Shown piece after piece: positions 1-8,699 of a stretch of 64,000 nt of DNA (within the stretch, counting starts at the first letter, position 1; each line of letters opens with the position of its first letter). Below the pieces are notes generated by a model. It was not told the origin of the DNA. It saw only the letters and a program-made list of their open reading frames with translations, and searched no databases. Both the position numbers and the translations under genes were made by a program. The stretch comes from Clostridia bacterium (GTDB lineage Bacteria > Bacillota > Clostridia > Christensenellales > Aristaeellaceae), in the NCBI GenBank assembly GCA_017484085.1, contig JAFUTW010000048.1, positions 23,769 to 87,768 of the forward strand, given 5' to 3'.

Positions 1-512
1 AGCTGCGGCCTGGTCATGCCGTACTTGGCGTCCTTTGGATGATCCATGATGAAGTTGCCGATCTCGAATTCTCCGCCCGGGTTATACCGGCAGCAGACCG
101 TCTCCGGCATCCCGCCGCAGGCCTTTTCCAGCCGGTCGATCAGCGTCACGTCATCCAGGTTGATGATCGCCCCCAGCGCATTTGCGTGCGCAAACTCCCT
201 TTCGGGCGTTTCGTTGGAGGAGAACATGATCTCGTGTCCGTGAAAGCCGACCGCCTTTGAAAGCGTCAGCTCCGTTTCGGATGAGCAGTCCGCTCCGCAC
301 CCTTCCTCCCTCAGGATTTTCAGGATGACGGGGTTTGGCGTCGCCTTCACGGCAAAGTACTCTTTAAAACCGGGGTTCCACGAAAAGGCGGCGTTCAGTT
401 CCCGCGCCGTCCGGCGGATGCCCGCTTCGTCATAGATATGAAAAGGCGTCGGATAATCCTTTGCGATCCTCTCCGCCTGACTGCCTGTCAGAAACGGCCG
501 TTTGCTGCCCAT
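1..512 (-). CDS. lysA: Diaminopimelate decarboxylase, N-terminal part (cut by window edge)
   Basis: PLP enzyme that decarboxylates meso-diaminopimelate to lysine, the last step of lysine synthesis. About 170 codons are visible, and the 3' part lies outside the window. The N-terminus reads MGSKRPFLTGSQ, followed by a TPFHIYDEA stretch and EYFAVKATPNP, where the lysine of AVKA is the PLP-binding residue of the alanine racemase-fold decarboxylases. The ATG at 512 is preceded by GGAGGG at good spacing. It is the last visible gene of the minus-strand operon but has its own promoter (545-573), so it can be transcribed independently of tadA and comEC. The family call is firm; only the missing C-terminal half prevents checking the full active site. 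Confidence 0.93.
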   Translation of the reverse strand, partial: MGSKRPFLTGSQAERIAKDYPTPFHIYDEAGIRRTARELNAAFSWNPGFKEYFAVKATPNPVILKILREEGCGADCSSETELTLSKAVGFHGHEIMFSSNETPEREFAHANALGAIINLDDVTLIDRLEKACGGMPETVCCRYNPGGEFEIGNFIMDHPKDAKYGMTRPQ

Positions 513-544
513 GGCTGCCCTCCGTGATGTCAAAAATCGCACAT

Positions 545-573
545 ACTATACCGTTTGTGTATGTCTGTGTCAA
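545..573 (-). promoter_or_regulatory. Sigma-A type promoter for lysA
   Basis: On the minus strand TTGACA and TATAGT are separated by exactly 17 bases, close to the sigma-A consensus. The -35 box overlaps the stop codon of tadA, so this is an internal promoter at the end of a longer operon. Confidence 0.75.
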
Positions 574-1037
574 GCATCCGGATTGAGTTTTCGTTTCTCA
601 CAAAAGAAATTATCCAGCAGCTTGCGGCATTCCGCTTCCATTACACCGCCGATGCACGGTATGCTGCCCAGTGCCGGGTCCTCCGGCAGGGCATACAAAC
701 TGCCTGCGCAGCCCTTCTCCGGGTCGTAGGCGCCGAAGACGATCCGCTTGACCCCGGCGGCCAGCGCGGCACCGGCGCACATCGCGCAGGGTTCCAGTGT
801 GACCGTCAGCGTGCAGTCCTGAAGCCGCCTTCTGCCCAGCGCCTGCGCCGCCCTGCGGATCGCCGTCATCTCAGCGTGTGCGGTCGGATCGCGCAGCGCC
901 TCCCTTTCGTTGTGCGCAGAGGCGATCCTTTCCCCCTCCTTAAAGAGGACGGCGCCGACAGGAATCTCCCCTTCGGCAAGGGCCTTTCCCGCCTCCTCCA
1001 GCGCCTCATGCATCGCCGCCTCAAGCTGCTCCGTCAT
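570..1037 (-). CDS. tadA: tRNA-specific adenosine deaminase
   Basis: Deaminates adenosine 34 to inosine in the tRNA-Arg anticodon (cytidine/deoxycytidylate deaminase fold, zinc enzyme). The protein is 155 aa, the normal size. The HAE motif is at residues 54-56 with the catalytic Glu, and PCAMC at 83-87 supplies the two zinc cysteines. The ATG at 1037 overlaps the comEC stop as ATGA and has an AGGAG-type site upstream. A further in-frame ATG at 1058 would place that ribosome site inside the gene, so the shorter start was chosen. Coupling to comEC suggests translation from a shared message. Confidence 0.95.
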   Translation of the reverse strand: MTEQLEAAMHEALEEAGKALAEGEIPVGAVLFKEGERIASAHNEREALRDPTAHAEMTAIRRAAQALGRRRLQDCTLTVTLEPCAMCAGAALAAGVKRIVFGAYDPEKGCAGSLYALPEDPALGSIPCIGGVMEAECRKLLDNFFCEKRKLNPDA

Positions 1038-3385
1038 TTGAGATCCTCTCCTGTCCATTCTTCCGCTCCGGTATGCAGCCAGGTCGAAACCCGCCGCCTG
1101 CCGCCGTCATCCAGCCATACCGTAACACACCCCGCCCTGTCCGTTCGGTAAACATCTGCCCCGAAGGCGGACAGATCGCGCAGCACGCGTTCCGTCGGAT
1201 GGCCGTAACTGTTGCCTTCTCCCACGCTGATGAGCGCGATCTCCGGCATCGTCTCCGCAAGAAAGCCGTAACTCGTTGAATGACGGCTTCCGTGATGGGC
1301 CACCTTCAGCACATCCACATCCGGCATCCCTTCCGGCTCAGAGGCCGAAGGCAGGTCTCCTGTCAGCAGCAGGCGCGTCCCGTTCACCTCGGACAGGAGC
1401 ACGAGCGAGCGCTCGTTATCCCCTGCGGCTTCTTTCTCCGGGGAGAGCACCGAAAAGCCGAAACCGGCCGCCTCAAAGGTATCGCCCGCCAGGACCTGCC
1501 GGATGGGCACACCCAGTTCCAGCGCTCTTTGCCACGCCAGCCGCACTGTTTCGCTTTCAGTTCCGCCTGCATCGCTCTCTGCGGTATAGATACAGCCTAC
1601 ACGGATTTCGGAATTCAGCAGCCGCAGTAACGCCCCCGCGTGATCCTCATCCAGATGCGACAGGATCACGCCGTCCACGAACAGCCCCTCCCAGCGCAGG
1701 TAATTCAGCATGTCGAAGGAGGACGCGGGGCCGAGATCCGACAGGACCGCCCGCCGCCCGTGCCGCAGCAGCGCCCCGTCCCCCTGCCCGACATCCAGCT
1801 GCACATACCGCGTGCGCGGATCGAACCGGAGGGCATAACAGATCCCCAGCACAGCCAGCAGCGCCGCAAGGGTCCCCCGGCGCCTGCAGCCGAAGCAGAG
1901 CAGCCCCCCGCCCAGCGCAAACACGGCCATGAGGATCAGGATGCCGGCCCTGCCGGGTGCCGGAAGTCGGCACAGCACCGCCGTACGCTCCGCGATCCGG
2001 GCGGCTGCAGTCTCCAGAAAACCGCCGAGCGCCGAAAGGGCGCCGCCCAACCCCATCGACGCCTCCATGCTGACCAGAGAGAGCAGCAAACAGGCAAAGC
2101 CGCCGCAGAGCAGCACCGGCAGAAGGACCGAAGTCACAAGGTTGACCGGCAGCGCAGTGAGCGGCACATATCCGTACAGCTGCAGCTGCATGGGCACTGC
2201 AGCCAGCTGGGCTGCTATGCAGAACGATACCGCAGCGCTGATCCGGCGCCACTTTTTGAGAAGCGGCAGGCGTCCGATGATCTCCTGCAGCCGCGGTGCG
2301 GTCAGCGTGATGCCCAGGACTGTCATAAAGGAGAATACAAACGAAAGACTGAAAGCAAGGGCCGGGCGGACAGCCGTCAGCAGCAGCGCTGCCGCAGAAA
2401 GCGCCGTCAGCCTGTCATACCGCCTGTGCACAAGGCCTGCGGTTTCCCGCAGGGCCAGCATGATGAGCGCCCGCGCGGTACCCGGCGAGAAGCCGGTCAG
2501 CAGGGCGTAAAACCCCGTGAAGGAAAGCAGCAGCGCCGTCTTTATAAGGGTCGGCAGCCGCAGCCTGCGAAGCAGGGCGGACAGCGCAAAGCCCAGCAGT
2601 CCGATGTGCATACCGGAAACGGTGAGGATGTGCACGATTCCGGTGCGCCGCATGGCCGTCACGGTATCCGCATCCATCCTCGTTCTGTCACCGGCCAGCA
2701 GCGCGCAAAACAGCGGCGATTCTCCGCCGAAGAGCGCGTCGATGCGCCGGCAGAGCGCAGATTGCAGGGTAGCAAACCATCCCTTCAGGCTGAACGCCGG
2801 GCTTCCTGAAGCCTCCCACCCCGGTATGAGATACCCCGAGAGTTCATATCCGTCGGCCAGCGCCGTGAGACGCTCATCCCTGCCGCCCGGGTTCCTGGCC
2901 CCGCGCTGCGCAAAAAGCCTGCCCGTACCTGAGACGGTCATCCCGGGAAGCGGCATCTGCCTGCCGTCTTCCTCGTCCTCCGCCATCAGCGTTACGCGAA
3001 CCGGCCGTCTGAGAGGGGCTCCGTCCGCAGTGACAGCATCCAGTACAAAACGGCGTTCCGTGATTTGCTCTCTGACACGCCCCTCGATCCGGGCGCCCGT
3101 ACCGGTCGGCTCGTCGGAAGCAGCCAGCACAAGGCCCATGCGCACATTGCCGGTCAGCAAAAGCAAAAGCGCGCAGCAAACGAGCGCGCTGTGTCTTGTG
3201 CGCCGAAGGTATACAAGCAGCCCCGCAAGCAGCGCGCCTGCCAGGGCTGCCGGAATGGGCGGCAGTGAAACAGCCGGCGCCAGCCGTATGCCCGCCAGAT
3301 AGAAAAGAGCACATACCGCCAGCTTTCTCTGGACGGGCAACACAATCAGGGAAGGCGGCTTCTGCGGGAATAGATCCGATATCAT
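1034..3385 (-). CDS. comEC: ComEC/Rec2-type DNA uptake channel protein
   Basis: Polytopic membrane protein of natural competence that passes single-stranded DNA across the membrane. Length is 783 aa, normal for the full three-part family. Hydrophobic segments begin near residues 20-60, the long competence membrane domain covers about 200-500, and a C-terminal metallo-beta-lactamase-like domain carries HLDEDH at 577-582, a GDL near 676 and HHGSRHS near 697, the nuclease-type metal ligands. The start overlaps the stop of the upstream Fe-S gene as ATGA. No comEA is visible in the window, so whether the cell is competent cannot be judged here. It is unusual to find it as a late gene of a glycan operon. 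Confidence 0.92.
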   Translation of the reverse strand: MISDLFPQKPPSLIVLPVQRKLAVCALFYLAGIRLAPAVSLPPIPAALAGALLAGLLVYLRRTRHSALVCCALLLLLTGNVRMGLVLAASDEPTGTGARIEGRVREQITERRFVLDAVTADGAPLRRPVRVTLMAEDEEDGRQMPLPGMTVSGTGRLFAQRGARNPGGRDERLTALADGYELSGYLIPGWEASGSPAFSLKGWFATLQSALCRRIDALFGGESPLFCALLAGDRTRMDADTVTAMRRTGIVHILTVSGMHIGLLGFALSALLRRLRLPTLIKTALLLSFTGFYALLTGFSPGTARALIMLALRETAGLVHRRYDRLTALSAAALLLTAVRPALAFSLSFVFSFMTVLGITLTAPRLQEIIGRLPLLKKWRRISAAVSFCIAAQLAAVPMQLQLYGYVPLTALPVNLVTSVLLPVLLCGGFACLLLSLVSMEASMGLGGALSALGGFLETAAARIAERTAVLCRLPAPGRAGILILMAVFALGGGLLCFGCRRRGTLAALLAVLGICYALRFDPRTRYVQLDVGQGDGALLRHGRRAVLSDLGPASSFDMLNYLRWEGLFVDGVILSHLDEDHAGALLRLLNSEIRVGCIYTAESDAGGTESETVRLAWQRALELGVPIRQVLAGDTFEAAGFGFSVLSPEKEAAGDNERSLVLLSEVNGTRLLLTGDLPSASEPEGMPDVDVLKVAHHGSRHSTSYGFLAETMPEIALISVGEGNSYGHPTERVLRDLSAFGADVYRTDRAGCVTVWLDDGGRRRVSTWLHTGAEEWTGEDLK

Positions 3386-4569
3386 CGCCCCAGAAGCGAG
3401 CGTGTCCGGCGGATGAGGGCAGCGGGGATCCTTCTGATCCGCTTTACGGCAGCCTCTGTACGCGTCTCCCGCAGGCAGCGCTCCACCAGCTCCTCTGAAA
3501 ACCCATGTTTATGAAAAGCGTTCCAGAACTTCGCCCGATGCGGATTCGCCGCGGCCGGCTGAAAGATGCTCGGATTGGCGCGGCGCAGCACGCTCACGTC
3601 CCCGATCGCTCTGCGTTCCAACGATGCGCAGGCATCAAGCGCCCGCTGTCCCGCCGGTGTGTTGGCGAAGACGAGTGAGAGCCCCTTGTCGTCATCCCAG
3701 TCCGGAAAAACGTCTTTAGCCCCCCACAGGTCCGCAATCGTGAGATCTGCCGCATGGCCCCCGTACCGAAGATCCGTGCAGGCATGGCAGGAAGGGCGAA
3801 GGTACAGGTTCTTGAGGAAGCCGCGAAGAAACGGCTCCGTCGTCTGCGTCCCCGTATGCTCCGTGCCGTCCGCAAAGCGGGCAGCAGCGGAGAAATCCTT
3901 CCAGCCCAGCCGTTTATCCCGGAAGGAATAGTCAACCAGGCTGCTGCCCTGCTGTTTCTGCAGCGCATCCAAATAAGCGGCAAACACTCCGGGCGAAGGC
4001 ACGCCGTGACAGATGAAATCCGCCGTCAGCAGTCCCCCCGGGCGCCCCTTCCCCAGCAGCGCATAAAGCCCCGCGACCTGGCACGGCGTCCCCGTAAAGA
4101 GCACCGGGATGTCGCGGGAGAGCAGGTCCTGCACATCGGCCAGCGCAGACGCCGCATCGCTCTGCACATACTTGGAGCCGCGCATGGGCCGGATACCGTC
4201 GCGGGAGACTGCGCCGACGTGCTCCACTTTGAAATCATCGCCGAAAACGGCCCCAAAGACTGCGCCGCCCCTGGACAGGACGCTCTCCGCCAGCGCCGTA
4301 AAAACGCCGCCGGAGGACGACGCGGCGCGCACGTCATCCCGAACGTCCCTCACACCGAAAGCCGCAGGCTTGCACGCGGCCTGCTGCGCCTTGCCTGCCG
4401 GGCAGCGCTTTTCGCACAGGTCGCACCCCACGCACAGCGCAGCGTCAACTGCCGGGTAGAGAAAGCCTTCCCTGTCCGGCTTCATCGAAACGGCTCCCTT
4501 AGGGCAGACGGAAACGCACGCGCCGCAGCCCGTGCACTCCGCAGGATTCGCCCTGACCGTCTGTCTCAT
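3382..4569 (-). CDS. FrhB-like protein with two 4Fe-4S clusters (coenzyme F420 hydrogenase beta-subunit family)
   Basis: 395 aa. The N-terminus is a bacterial ferredoxin domain with two complete sets of ligands: Cys12, 15, 18, 22 and Cys46, 49, 52, 56, each followed by Pro. The rest matches the FrhB/FdhB N- and C-terminal domains, with SSSGGVFTAL near residue 85 and a conserved TGTPCQVAGL. Proteins of this kind are frequent in bacterial surface-polysaccharide loci beside pyruvyl transferases, where their exact role is not settled; a redox step on a sugar or carrier is likely. The gene starts directly after the stop of the pyruvyl transferase gene and overlaps comEC by ATGA. True F420 use is not implied. 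Confidence 0.85.
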   Translation of the reverse strand: MRQTVRANPAECTGCGACVSVCPKGAVSMKPDREGFLYPAVDAALCVGCDLCEKRCPAGKAQQAACKPAAFGVRDVRDDVRAASSSGGVFTALAESVLSRGGAVFGAVFGDDFKVEHVGAVSRDGIRPMRGSKYVQSDAASALADVQDLLSRDIPVLFTGTPCQVAGLYALLGKGRPGGLLTADFICHGVPSPGVFAAYLDALQKQQGSSLVDYSFRDKRLGWKDFSAAARFADGTEHTGTQTTEPFLRGFLKNLYLRPSCHACTDLRYGGHAADLTIADLWGAKDVFPDWDDDKGLSLVFANTPAGQRALDACASLERRAIGDVSVLRRANPSIFQPAAANPHRAKFWNAFHKHGFSEELVERCLRETRTEAAVKRIRRIPAALIRRTRSLLGR

Positions 4570-5745
4570 CTACTGTCCTCCCCCGGCTGTCAGCGCCAGC
4601 ACAGCTTTCATCGCGCCTTCCCTGTCCTCCAGATATTCGGGCAGCCTTTCCTGAAGGTACGCGCGCTCCTCACTTTTCCTCCCGATGAGGGCGTCAAACG
4701 CTTCCTCCAGCCGGGGAAGCGTCAGCGTCCGGCTTTCCAGAAGATGCCCTTCCTCTCTGCCGTACAGGTCCCGCGCGATACCGCGCGCTTTGACGGAGTA
4801 GCCGATGACCAGCGCAGGCACCGCCGTGGAATACGCCGCGATCGACGCGTGCGTCCTGGCCGTGACGACCAGGCTCATGCGGGCAATACACCCCTTGATC
4901 TCCCGCGCGCCGAGCGTTTCCGGCAGCGTAATGACCCGCTCCTCATCCGAAAAAGCCGCCTTCAGCGCGTTTACGACCGTCCGGTCGTCATCGTGCGCCC
5001 AGGTGACGTGCGAAAAGAGCGCGACACAGGCGTCCGTCGTCTCCAGCACATGCCGGATGAAGGCCTCAAACAGCCGGATCCCTTCCTCGCGGCTGCCCAT
5101 CTTGTCCAGCACGAGCGGGCTGATGTTGAGGCCGATCGTATTGTCTCCCCGCCACCCCTCCGGCAGTGGGACGGTTAGCGGCTGCAGCGAAAAAGCCGGG
5201 TCGCGCCAGCGCAGCACCCTCAGCCCCTTTTCACGGAGCGCGGCAGCGGTGATCGACTCACGCGCCACGATGAGGTCGTATGCGCGAAGATCCGAAACCA
5301 TCTCCTCAGTCAGCCGCTCGGGATCGACGGAGGTGCCCCACAGCACGAGCGGCACTCCGGCACGCTTCAGCCGCCCGTTGATGACCCGCATATGCTCCTG
5401 CGGATTGTAGCAATATGTATCCCCGCCGACGGAGAGACAGAGCGAGCTGTTTCTGCCCGCTCCGATCACCGGCGCGTACCGTCTGGCCACTTCGTGCTCC
5501 CTCGGCATCCCCAGCCGGAAGCCCACGCTGTTGATCAGGCGGCGCATGCTGTAGGGCGAAATGACAGAGGGAAGCACCCGGTCCACGTCCTCCAGTTTCA
5601 GCCCCGCGTCATACGGCTGCTGGTTGGAGCAAAGCCGGATATCGCTGACCCCCGCTGCGCGCAAAAGCGCGGAGGTCGACCGTACGATCGCCTCGCACCC
5701 GCGGTTTTCACAGCCTGAATGATTATACAGCAGTACTCTTGTCAT
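4570..5745 (-). CDS. Polysaccharide pyruvyl transferase family protein
   Basis: 391 aa from the ATG at 5745, which overlaps the upstream glycosyltransferase stop as ATGA; an earlier in-frame ATG at 5826 lies inside that gene and was rejected. The protein opens with VLLYNHSGCENRGCEAI and later has MSLVVTARTHASIAAYS and a PALVIGYSVKARGIARDL stretch, all typical of the CsaB/WcaK-type pyruvyl transferase fold. These enzymes add ketal-linked pyruvate from phosphoenolpyruvate to sugars of cell-wall or exported glycans, although many relatives are not characterised. Position between glycosyltransferases and the FrhB-like gene supports a surface-glycan role. The exact acceptor is unknown. Confidence 0.87.
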   Translation of the reverse strand: MTRVLLYNHSGCENRGCEAIVRSTSALLRAAGVSDIRLCSNQQPYDAGLKLEDVDRVLPSVISPYSMRRLINSVGFRLGMPREHEVARRYAPVIGAGRNSSLCLSVGGDTYCYNPQEHMRVINGRLKRAGVPLVLWGTSVDPERLTEEMVSDLRAYDLIVARESITAAALREKGLRVLRWRDPAFSLQPLTVPLPEGWRGDNTIGLNISPLVLDKMGSREEGIRLFEAFIRHVLETTDACVALFSHVTWAHDDDRTVVNALKAAFSDEERVITLPETLGAREIKGCIARMSLVVTARTHASIAAYSTAVPALVIGYSVKARGIARDLYGREEGHLLESRTLTLPRLEEAFDALIGRKSEERAYLQERLPEYLEDREGAMKAVLALTAGGGQ

Positions 5746-6725
5746 CCCCGGCGGCTTCCTTTCCTGCCCTGCAGCTTCTCCCGAACACGCCTTGCCGTAT
5801 ACCAGAAAGGGAATCCTCCCCGGCATACGATGTCGTAAAGGCGGCGGTCCGTTATGGAGATCCGCTCCTCCCGGAGCCCCTCCAGAACAACGGGCCGCAC
5901 CCGCTTATTGAACGTGCGCATGCATGCGCGGATGCCCTTTTCCTTCTCATCGATCCACACGGCGCTCATGAGGAAATCCCGGAAATAGAGTTCCTTGATC
6001 CCCTCTTCCGTAAGGATCCGGCTCATGGAGCGCAGCATGGGCTGATGCGCGTCGCTGTAACCGGAAATCGAGGCCATGGCGGACGCGTCGTGGACACGGT
6101 AGACATAAGTCCTTTCCGGCAGATGCGTCACGCGCTTTGCCCTGTGGTAGAGCTGCAGGTTGAGCAGCGCATCCTCGCCGATGCGCACCCCCTCGTCCAG
6201 CCTGAGGCCATCCGAGAAGAGCGCCGCGTCGTACAGCTTGTTCCACAGGTTGTTATAAATGCGGTTCATGTGGATGATTTCCTTCACGATTTCGGAAGGC
6301 TGCTGGACGACCGGCGGCAGCTGCACGGGCACGCGCTGGTTTTTGCGCATGTCAAAGAGCGTGTGTTCCGCGGAGACGATCTGGGCACCGCTGTGCACGG
6401 CGGTGCGCCAAAGCGCAAACAGGGCGCCCTCCTCCAGCGCGTCATCCGCGTCCATAAAAGCGATATACCTGCCCCTGGCGCAGTCGATCCCCCGGTTTCG
6501 CGCAGCGCTGACCCCTTTGTTGGTCACATGAAAAACGACGGCTCGCGGTTCCGTTTCCGCAAATCTGTCCAATATCGCGCCTGTCGCGTCCGTCGATCCG
6601 TCGTCGATCAGTATCATCTCGATCGACGGCGAATGCTGCTGCGCCAGGCTGGACAGGCACAGCGTGAGATAGCGCTCCGCATTGTAGCAGGGCACGATCA
6701 CGCTGATCTCAGGCCGCTCTCCCAT
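5742..6725 (-). CDS. Family 2 glycosyltransferase
   Basis: 327 aa, GT-A fold. The N-terminus EISVIVPCYNAERYL is the nucleotide-sugar binding strand, followed by LIDDGSTDATG and, near residue 90, FMDADDALEEG with the DXD metal-binding motif. GVSAARNRGID lies between them. No membrane segment is evident, so it probably acts at the cytoplasmic face on a lipid-linked glycan. It is one of four adjacent family-2 enzymes, and its 3' end overlaps the pyruvyl transferase start by four bases. Donor and acceptor sugars cannot be read from sequence. Confidence 0.9.
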   Translation of the reverse strand: MGERPEISVIVPCYNAERYLTLCLSSLAQQHSPSIEMILIDDGSTDATGAILDRFAETEPRAVVFHVTNKGVSAARNRGIDCARGRYIAFMDADDALEEGALFALWRTAVHSGAQIVSAEHTLFDMRKNQRVPVQLPPVVQQPSEIVKEIIHMNRIYNNLWNKLYDAALFSDGLRLDEGVRIGEDALLNLQLYHRAKRVTHLPERTYVYRVHDASAMASISGYSDAHQPMLRSMSRILTEEGIKELYFRDFLMSAVWIDEKEKGIRACMRTFNKRVRPVVLEGLREERISITDRRLYDIVCRGGFPFWYTARRVREKLQGRKGSRRG

Positions 6726-6749
6726 TGATTTCGTCTACTCCTTCGGTTT

Positions 6750-7673
6750 TTATGGCAGCAGGATGCTGCTGGGCGGGCACAGGCGAAGCGCCGCATAATA
6801 CAGGCGCTCCTTTCCCGTCAGCTTTCCGGGTTCCACATCCCGCGTGATTTCCCGTACGACACCCCTGTCGAAGGCCGCCGCCGCGCGCAGTCTTCCCCTG
6901 TCCGCACGCAGCATCCGCAGCCACGCGTCGATATGGGCGCGGAAGCGCGCTGTCGCGAGGCCCTCGCGCCGCAAAAAAGCGCCGATTCCCAACAGCATCG
7001 GCAGGCTTTTGCGGTATACGTCCCGCCTCGCCTGCACCATGGCCGACTCCCCGCCGTAATCATAGGTGTACACAACGTCGTCCGTCATCCGCCAGGCCCC
7101 GGCAGCGGCAAACGCCTCCAGGTTGAAAAGCACGTCTTCCCCCACGGCGATCCCCGCCGGGGCCAGGATCCCGCGCTCCGCGATCATCCTCCGTCGGTAC
7201 AGCCGGGCACACATGCTGTTGAGCGCGCTGTCTCCGCGGATGAGGCTTTCCTGCACAGCCGCCAGATCGCCCCGGGCGCAGCAGACCGTATGCGCTTCGC
7301 CCGTCGCCCTGTCCAGCAGCCGGTAAGCGCCGCAGAGGATATCCGTATCGTCATCCGCAAGGGAGAGCAGCGTCTCCAGCGCCTTCTCCTCCATGCGGTC
7401 GTCCGCATCCAGAAAAAAGAGCCAGTCCCCGCCGGCAGCCAGGATGCCTGCGTTCCTCGCAGCCGAAACGCCCGCATTCTCCTGCCGGATCACCCGCAGC
7501 CTCGGCTCGTCTGCAGCCAGCGTCTCCAGCAGCTCGCCGTCTTTCTCGGGAGAACCGTCGTCGACCGCGATCAGTTCCCAGTCCGTCATGCTCTGCCGCC
7601 GAACGCTCCCCACGGCGGCAGCCAGCGTCGACCGGCTCTTATAGCAGGGCATGATCACGCTGACCTTCGGCAC
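6750..7673 (-). CDS. Family 2 glycosyltransferase
   Basis: 307 aa. KVSVIMPCYKSRSTL at the N-terminus, AVDDGSPEKDGE, GVSAARNAGI and FFLDADDRMEE (DXD) show the usual GT-A core. The C-terminal third is basic and not diagnostic. Translation appears to begin at a GTG. It lies 24 bases upstream of the next glycosyltransferase and 21 bases after the previous one, all in the same direction. It resembles its three neighbours enough to suggest local duplication followed by specialisation, but substrate specificity is unknown. Confidence 0.89.
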   Translation of the reverse strand: MPKVSVIMPCYKSRSTLAAAVGSVRRQSMTDWELIAVDDGSPEKDGELLETLAADEPRLRVIRQENAGVSAARNAGILAAGGDWLFFLDADDRMEEKALETLLSLADDDTDILCGAYRLLDRATGEAHTVCCARGDLAAVQESLIRGDSALNSMCARLYRRRMIAERGILAPAGIAVGEDVLFNLEAFAAAGAWRMTDDVVYTYDYGGESAMVQARRDVYRKSLPMLLGIGAFLRREGLATARFRAHIDAWLRMLRADRGRLRAAAAFDRGVVREITRDVEPGKLTGKERLYYAALRLCPPSSILLP

Positions 7674-7694
7674 GGCGCTCCCTCCTCTCTTCTG

Positions 7695-8699
7695 TCATTC
7701 CCGGCGCAGAGCCTTCATCCGGAGCCCTTCCGCCTTCCGTCCGGCGATCTGCAGCACGGCATAGGCCGGATACCAGAAGGGATAGGTGCCTCCCTGCACC
7801 CGGCGGTACAGCCGCCTGTCCCTGTGGGACATTTTGCTCCCGTCAAGACCCGGCTGCTCTGCCAAGGGCAGCGCCTTTTCCCGCCACCCGCGCAGCACGC
7901 CGGGGATGCCGCCGTCCTTGTACAGGCGCAGTGTCACGCTGTCCAGGTATGCGCCGTAATAGGCTTCCATGAAGCCGCGGCGGCGCAGCAGTTTCCCCAT
8001 CTCCCGCAGCCAGGGCAGGTGGATGTCAAACTGGGATCCCTGCTGATGGTGCATGACGGAGCCGCCGTGCATCCGGTAACGGTATGTTACCTGCTGCACA
8101 TAGGCGATCCCGCGCCCGCAGAGCACCGCCTCCAGATTGAAGAGGTTGTCCTCCGCCACCCGCAGCCCCTCGGCGAGCCGCAGCCCTTCCTTCTCCAGCA
8201 GGCTTCTGCGGTGCAGCTTGTTGCACATGATGTTCAGCACGCTGTCCCCCTCGATGAGGCGCAGCGCGGCAGCCCGCTGCCTTTGTGTACCCTGCAGCCG
8301 TTCCCAGCCGCCTTCCGGCCAAACGGTCTCTTCCGATCCCTCCGTGAAGACCGTATGTGTCCCCACCACGAGGTCGACAGCCTCCCCCGCTGCCGCCGAC
8401 AGCGTTTTCAGCGCGTCTCCGGGCAGCAGATCATCCGCATCCAGAAAAAACACCCAGTCTCCGCGGGCTTCCTGCAGCGCACGGTTGCGTGCAGCGGAAA
8501 CGCCGGCATTCCTTTGGGTGAAGACCCTAAAGCGGCGGTCCTCGGCGGCAAAGCGCGAAAGGATCTCCGGGCTCGCGTCTGCCGAACCGTCGTCCACCAG
8601 CAGCGCCTCGAAATCCGGATCACTCTGCCCCTGCAGCGACCGGAGGCAGTCCGCAAGGTACTTCTCGGCGTTGTAGCAGGGCACGATCACGCTGATCAT
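7695..8699 (-). CDS. Family 2 glycosyltransferase
   Basis: 334 aa. MISVIVPCYNAEKYLADCL, LVDDGSADASPE, GVSAARNRAL and FFLDADDLLPG define the GT-A nucleotide-sugar and metal sites. The ATG at 8699 overlaps the stop of the upstream glycosyltransferase (ATGA), so the two are translationally coupled. The protein most resembles its neighbour at 6750-7673 in motif spacing. It is predicted to be cytosolic or peripheral at the membrane. The sugar transferred is not known. Confidence 0.9.
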   Translation of the reverse strand: MISVIVPCYNAEKYLADCLRSLQGQSDPDFEALLVDDGSADASPEILSRFAAEDRRFRVFTQRNAGVSAARNRALQEARGDWVFFLDADDLLPGDALKTLSAAAGEAVDLVVGTHTVFTEGSEETVWPEGGWERLQGTQRQRAAALRLIEGDSVLNIMCNKLHRRSLLEKEGLRLAEGLRVAEDNLFNLEAVLCGRGIAYVQQVTYRYRMHGGSVMHHQQGSQFDIHLPWLREMGKLLRRRGFMEAYYGAYLDSVTLRLYKDGGIPGVLRGWREKALPLAEQPGLDGSKMSHRDRRLYRRVQGGTYPFWYPAYAVLQIAGRKAEGLRMKALRRE

